Shown here: piece by piece, positions 59,210 through 64,000 of the stretch
Layout of the letters: each line of letters opens with the position of its first letter
How positions within the stretch are numbered: position 1 is the stretch's first letter
Assembly: GCA_022393335.1 (NCBI GenBank)
Contig: JAJEKB010020874.1
Coordinates: 370,506 to 434,505 of the forward strand
Direction: 5' to 3'
DNA: 64,000 nucleotides
DNA from: Macrotrachela quadricornifera
Taxonomy: Eukaryota > Rotifera > Eurotatoria > Philodinida > Philodinidae
Position numbers and translations under genes: made by a program
Notes under the pieces: generated by a model
Told to the model about the DNA's origin: nothing
The model's input: only the letters and a program-made list of their open reading frames with translations
Database searches by the model: none

Positions 59210-60540
59210 TAAGAAGTAATTATTCGAAAATAGATTTAATTAATACTATCCATGAATATCGAAATGATTTAACATCAGCAGATGTAACAACTAAATATGG
59301 AATTCGAAGCAGTAGAATACTTAATCATAAATCCAATTAGAAATTAGAAATTGATGCTGGTCGTCCTAGATTATTAACACGTCGCCAAGAACAATATTTA
59401 GTAGAATTGTTAAAAAAGCTCGACTTTGTTGGTGTTCGTCTAACAAAACCTGCAGTTATGAAATTATCACCTGAATATTTACACTTTGTAACTGATTAGT
59501 AGGCATCATAATTTCGTGTAATATTTTTTATTTTTTTAATAATATCTAAAATAGGCAAAGATACTCAAGTAGGTTGTAAATGATTAAAATATTTTTTACA
59601 AAGATGGCAAGCCGAACTGAAGGTATTAAAAGAAGAAAAAAATAGAAATATTACGACGGAGCGGTTTCACTGAAGATGTTCGCGGTGATTGATATGATAA
59701 ACTTGATTTAATCCTTCGAACAAACAATTTAACAACTCTATTACGCGCCGTTTTCAATTGCGACGAAAGCGGCTTCAGTGATGAAACTGCTAGCAAGTCA
59801 ATAGTTTCATAAGCCAAAGAAATTTTAAGATGAAATACAGCTAAAAATTTATCATTCATTTCGTAAGTGAAATGGTTATTGTTTCTCATGAAACAAAAGA
59901 AGCTTATGAACAATCTGATGGTAGTCATAAAAGTTTTACGACAAGTTTAATGTGTGGTAATGGAGCAGGTGAAATATTATCTCCACTCATTGTATATTCA
60001 ACAAAAAATCTAAATCCGCAACGGACTTTTGGTGAGCCATCTGGTGCGTCATATGCTGTATCTGAATCTGGGTGGATCAGCACAAATTTATTTATTGAAT
60101 GGTTTAAATGGTTTGGTAAATACAGAAACAATATTTTAAAACCAATTTTATTACTTATGGATAATCATCCGTGTCATATAAGTATCGATGTTATTGAATT
60201 GGCAAAACAAATCAAATTTTATTATTGTTATTGTCACCAAATTGTATATACACTTCAACCACTTGATACAGCGACATTTAAGTAATTAAAGAAATTTACA
60301 TTTTTTATTTTGTGAAAATTAACAGTTTTTAGAATTCTTTTATTAGATATTTATTTTAATATTTAATGTCCTTTTAGTGTTGCAAAACAAATATGGAAAA
60401 AAAATATAACTAAATATTTTTTACGAATCGCTAAAATAATTTGTAAAATTGATATACCTGGATCGTTTAATCAATTGTGCAAGTCAGCTCTAACATCCAA
60501 ACAAGTAGTTGCTGGATCCTCACTTGCAGATGTTTAACCT
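59210..60540 (+). pseudogene. pogo/Tigger-type DDE transposase, inactivated
   Basis: Blocks along the plus strand follow the pogo order: an N-terminal HTH remnant (DLTSADVTTKYGIRSSRIL), the CENP-B-like region (DAGRPRLLTRRQEQYLVELL, FLQRWQAELKVLK) and the DDE domain. The first Asp is in NCDESGFSDETASKS (about 59758). An open 137-codon block (59872-60285) has SFTTSLMCGNGAGEILSPLI, SESGWISTNLFIEWF, the second Asp in LLLMDNHPCHIS and LQPLD. After an apparent intron (about 60278-60376, GTAATT...TTTTAG) comes VAKQIWKKN. TGA replaces an expected Trp codon twice, other stops are present and the frame shifts before 59872, so no active enzyme is possible. The retained intron indicates an eukaryotic, vertically decaying copy. 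Confidence 0.8.
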
Positions 60541-60567
60541 TTTGATTTCAGTGCCAATCAAGACAAG

Positions 60568-62295
60568 CCCATGTAACTCTGAAACGCAGACTAAACGCGT
60601 TTAGACGCGTTTAGTCTGCGTTTGAACGCGTCAGATGTTTCAAAATATAATGTACCGCGTCTAAACGCATCTAATGACGGCGTTTGAACGCGTTTCTGAT
60701 AAGATATATACGGAGATGCGTTTATAACACGAACGCGTTTAGCTTATGCGACACATCAAACGCGTTTCAAAGCGTTTCGATTAAGAAAACATGTTTAGAC
60801 GCGTTTAAAAAACGCGTCCTGATGCGTTTGAACTGAGAAACGCGTTTAGATGCATTTTGAATAGAAACGCGTTTCATTCATTTCTTTAGCTGAACGCGTT
60901 TTGGTATATTTCTAGTGATAAACGCGTTCAAACGCATCATATCTGTGCCCAAACGCATTCAAACGCGCTTATGGTAGACACATTTCTCCATATAGAAGAG
61001 CCCAAAATGCGTTTTAATAGATTTTCCTCGCCGAACCGGTCAAACACGCGTCCACACACTTTTTTTAGATAAAAATAACTGTGAGTTTACGAATAACTTT
61101 TAGCAATGCTCGAACAAACTTGACAATACCTATTAATTTGACATAATCCCTAAAAAATTTCTATATAATTATGCACCTAATTACTATATAGTTTAGAAAA
61201 CTTATAGTTGATGTTTTCAAGTATTTTCACAATGATATTCAATCATTTTGTGGAATGTAATAAAGTTTCAGATAACTAATAATAATTTTAATAGTCTTTC
61301 CAAACGAAACCATTACATTTCTTAGATTAGAAATTATCTTATATTACAGTATAAGCTTTTAGTTTTGTTCAATTGAAGGCTTTGCTGTCAAAGATGTTTT
61401 AGTTGAAAAATTAAATTTTTAGACATGGAATAAAACGAAAAATAATGATTGTTCTAGAATACGAGTCAAAGTCGAGTAGTTGATGCAAATTATTGTTCCA
61501 GAAAATAACAAATAAGAATATCTAAAAATTCACCAAGAAAAATAAAAGTAAGAAGCAGAATTATATAATTATTAGTTTTAGAAATAAAAATATTTTCTGC
61601 GAGTTTATTAAACTGTTTTTAATTTCAACGAAATTAATTTATCTTTCTTGAAGAACTGTAACCTATTTTCATTTGTCTTATTTTCTTCAATGGAAAAGTC
61701 TACAATTTATCATTCGAAAATTATCAGAAATATAAATTCTTGACTAATATTGAAGAAGATTTATGATATTTTATACATTTAATTTTATTTGAAATAAGTT
61801 TTAAAAGACTATCTTATTAAAAGAGAAATCTAACTAACGTATATATATGCCAATATAGTTCATTGGTTCAAGTAAGTAGACTTCTAATCTAACGTCTTAT
61901 GTTCTAGCCCCACTGGTCGCACAATCTAAATGTGTCTATAAAAATCAAATAAATGTTATAGACGATGCCTCGTGCAAGAGATGATCATAATGTGAAGTTG
62001 ATGATGACGTAGATCGAACCTCCGAGAATGGAATCAAATTTTTTCCAAAAAAATTAAGCGCGTTTAGACGCGTTCATGAATCGAAACGCGTTTGAAGCGT
62101 CCAATGTTTCGCCTTATTTTTGGATGCGTTCAGACGCGTTCAAGAAAAGAAACGCGTTTAGATGCATTTTATAAACGCGTCAAGACGCGTCAAATGTTTC
62201 AGTTCCGACGCGTTCACTACGTTTATTGTGCGCGTTTTAAACGCGGTTCGGATGCGTTTACAAACGCGTTTAATCCCAAAAAATTTTCACATGGG
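60568..62295. mobile_element. Repeat element with two clusters of AACGCGTT motifs
   Basis: Two clusters, 60580-61050 and 62057-62270, are packed with ACGCG-containing motifs (more than 20 in all, consensus near AAACGCGTTTAGACGCGTTT). They flank about 1 kb of AT-rich DNA. GAAACGCGTTTAGATGCATT occurs in both clusters in the same orientation, and the sub-sequence GCGTCARATGTTTCA recurs. A near-perfect 34-bp palindrome is at 60586-60619. The outer limits show only CCCATGT and its complement ACATGGG, so the termini are weakly defined. No transposase lies inside. The clusters look like dense protein-binding or subterminal transposase-binding sites. CpG density here is far above the window background. 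Confidence 0.65.
61848..61920 (+). tRNA. Degenerate tRNA-Arg(TCT)-like sequence, probable pseudogene or SINE head
   Basis: A 72-base stretch in the centre of the AACGCGTT element resembles tRNA-Arg. It has an anticodon arm TAGA-CTTCTAA-TCTA with TCT in the anticodon position, a B-box/T-arm-like GTTCTAGCCCC, and acceptor arms TGCCAAT/ACTGGTC pairing at five of seven positions. The D arm is poor and the T loop departs from TTCRANY. It is unlikely to be a working tRNA. It may be the promoter head of a tRNA-derived SINE, or an old insertion. Confidence 0.35.
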
Positions 62296-64000
62296 AGGTA
62301 GTAAAACAATCGTTGAAAAGCCAACAACTTAATTCATTATCACAAACAATGAACGGTTTCGCAAAATGCAAACTGTACTGAATAACCTATAGTCCATGAG
62401 TCTTCGAACCATTAAATTTACTTTTTCTCACTAGAAAATGGTTCAAAATACTGGCTGTTACCAAAACTCGACAGAACTTTGTTTTATGTGAGCAATTAAA
62501 GACCATTGTTTTAGTTTAATGTTCGGTAGTATTTCAGATACGATCTCAGGTTTACTCTTGACCGTACACGCAAAAGTCAGACAACATAAAACTCTTCTAT
62601 GTGTATTTATATTTTTCCGTTCGCACGTCGTTTTTGTTCAAATCTATGACATGGTATATACCTTTTTTTTTCTTTTCCTATGACATAGATTAGACTTAGA
62701 GTTACCAGGCTACCGCATTGACCTCAAATCAACATTATCATGTTAATTTGGATGAAGTTTTATGGAACAAAAACTCATGTTGATGCATTAAATGAGGATG
62801 CTTTCACGTTCATTTCGTGCAGAATTAAATCCTCTAAAAGTTACAAGCTTAATAATCTTACTGAAATGGAAGCTCATTGATAAAAACTAGTTTTTAATAG
62901 GAGGTAATAGGTTCCGAAACACCATCATCTCTTGATTCATCACTTTCCAAATAATTCGGTCTTTTTCCATTATACTATTTTTTTCCATGAAAAGCAGGAA
63001 AAATAAAATTAGTAGTCTTTTTGATTCCAACAAACTGACATTTTTCTCGGTATCACTATTCACTATCAAATGTGTTTGATCAAATGACACTGATCATTCT
63101 AATGCTACTATTTTTTATCCCCTTCATTAAGCGGAGTGTCATGAAAAGCAACATTTGTCATATTTGTGCTCAAAGTATTCGTTACAAGTGGGTACTTGGC
63201 CGTCCTACTACTAAAACTCACTTCGGCTATATTCGTTCCAACGAAGTGTGATCAAAGTAGGAGTGAATATTGTCTAGATTTGCACTTTCACTGCTATAGG
63301 TTTCATTGCAAATAAAGTTTGAGCCTTTCAATTTAATACTGTTCATTGTAGAGTCAGTGAAATAACCACCACTTTGAAATGTACAAATTTGTGTTGTTTT
63401 CTTCATCAAGCGATGGAGCACGTGAAAGGAAACCGTTTTCCTGTAGAAAGAGAACGAGACATGTCATTTGCTGTCAATCTAACTCTTCTAATGCCATCAA
63501 AATCTTAATACAAATGTATGCTAGTTTTCTATTGTTATCCGCAAAAGACTGGTTGTCCCATCTAAAGACAATATTTGAAAACATCTTGAAAATGCAAATC
63601 ATCTGCTTGCTCTTGATCATGTAACCAACGTTGTTTTCCGAAGTCACGATCTTGCATTCATGTAAATATTGCGGGAACAAGAGCATTTAAAGCAACACTT
63701 GTCCAGCTGAGACATTGAGCTTCTAGTTTGGACTTCTTTCTAAACATCTCTGTGGACACTGGTAGGATAAATTGCTTGCGACGCTTACGCAGGTGAAACA
63801 TTGTTTATTAGAAATGACTTTGAAGGTTTAGATCAGAAGAAATATTTACCATTTTTAAACCTACTGGAAAAATGACGAAGGGTAAAGAATGTTCTTTCCA
63901 TTGCTATATATTTGTCTTGTACCATTATCTGCATGATCAATGAAGAAAACGCTTTTTTCAGGTAGAGAAAGATTAATCCGTAACTTTTTAATAAAGAATC
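62296..64000. other. Unresolved; possible decayed minus-strand gene
   Basis: On the minus strand, frames at about 63790-63650 (MFHLRKRRKQFILPVSTEMF), 63686-63474 and 63421-63227 have ordinary protein-like composition (TNIAEVSFSSRTAKYPLVTN near 63190). They may be pieces of one gene or transposon broken by stops, possibly running beyond the window. I do not recognise a family, and no start, splice pair or domain motif holds up. The stretch 62296-62880 shows nothing. Confidence 0.3.

Noticed and set aside
60580..62270. CRISPR-like appearance of the regularly recurring ACGCG motifs
   Set aside because: Spacing and repeat length vary, the repeats are short palindromes and the context is eukaryotic.
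62092..62301. 69-codon open frame in the second AACGCGTT cluster
   Set aside because: Its codons are dictated by the repeated motif; no protein features.
1..64000. Telomeric repeat arrays, rRNA genes or retroelement polymerases
   Set aside because: Looked for and not seen; only DNA-transposon remnants are recognisable.

Overview
The window reads as nuclear DNA of a bdelloid rotifer (Rotaria/Adineta-like). The evidence is internal. The DNA is AT-rich, has short GT-AG introns, and carries several gene families known to be expanded in bdelloids: R-S-E class arginine ADP-ribosyltransferases (ARTs), kinesin-light-chain-type TPR proteins, divergent rhodopsin-like GPCRs, a SIR2-NACHT protein and B-box-like/beta-propeller proteins. 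These sit among a high density of degraded DNA transposons (mariner, piggyBac, pogo, hAT-type MITE, several foldback elements). No telomere repeat, rRNA or CRISPR array was seen. The species assignment is an inference.

Layout. 1-5 kb: a possible Thr/Ser-rich exon over a minisatellite, then a ten-exon minus-strand gene for a membrane protein with an RGM-C/vWD-like domain, reconstructed here with consistent splice phases. 5.7-6.6 kb: an intact ART (-). 7-15.8 kb: foldback and mariner elements around one GPCR (-). 16.6-18.8 kb: an ART-TPR gene (+) with an in-frame stop near its N-terminus. 20.3-20.5 kb: leucine-rich-repeat exon remnants (-). 21.5-22.6 kb: an intronless wax-synthase-like MBOAT enzyme (+). 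25.9-26.9 kb: a MYND-finger gene (+) with one frameshift. 28.3-31.3 kb: a five-exon B-box-like/coiled-coil/propeller gene (+) with a hAT-type MITE in its first mapped intron. 32.6-35.8 kb: a secreted, probably GPI-anchored unknown protein, an ART pseudogene and a 165-residue orphan.

39.1-45.7 kb is one uninterrupted 2221-codon gene: SIR2-like domain, NACHT NTPase, then a very long helical C-terminus. This is the architecture of STAND/NLR immune receptors with a NAD-hydrolysing effector and is the strongest candidate for an interesting system. 45.8-46.6 kb holds TPR remnants. 47.0-48.4 kb is a six-exon papain-like protein lacking the catalytic Cys and His, with a signal peptide and a GPI-like tail. 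50.2-51.3 kb is a two-exon GPCR. 53.9-55.2 kb is a dead piggyBac transposase. 56.3-58.1 kb is a two-exon gene fusing a WWE domain to an R-S-E ART. 59.2-60.5 kb is a dead pogo/Tigger transposase. 60.6-62.3 kb is a striking element with two clusters of ACGCGT-containing palindromic motifs around a tRNA-Arg-like sequence. 62.3-64 kb is unresolved.

How the genes may relate: four ART loci (two intact, one with a nonsense codon, one pseudogene) and the SIR2-NACHT gene all belong to families that use NAD+, and the NACHT, LRR, TPR and B-box-like proteins are families common in innate immunity. A defence- and recognition-biased accessory region is a reasonable inference. No shared regulation or physical complex can be read from the DNA. 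The exon models come from splice-site and phase consistency only and have not been tested against RNA.
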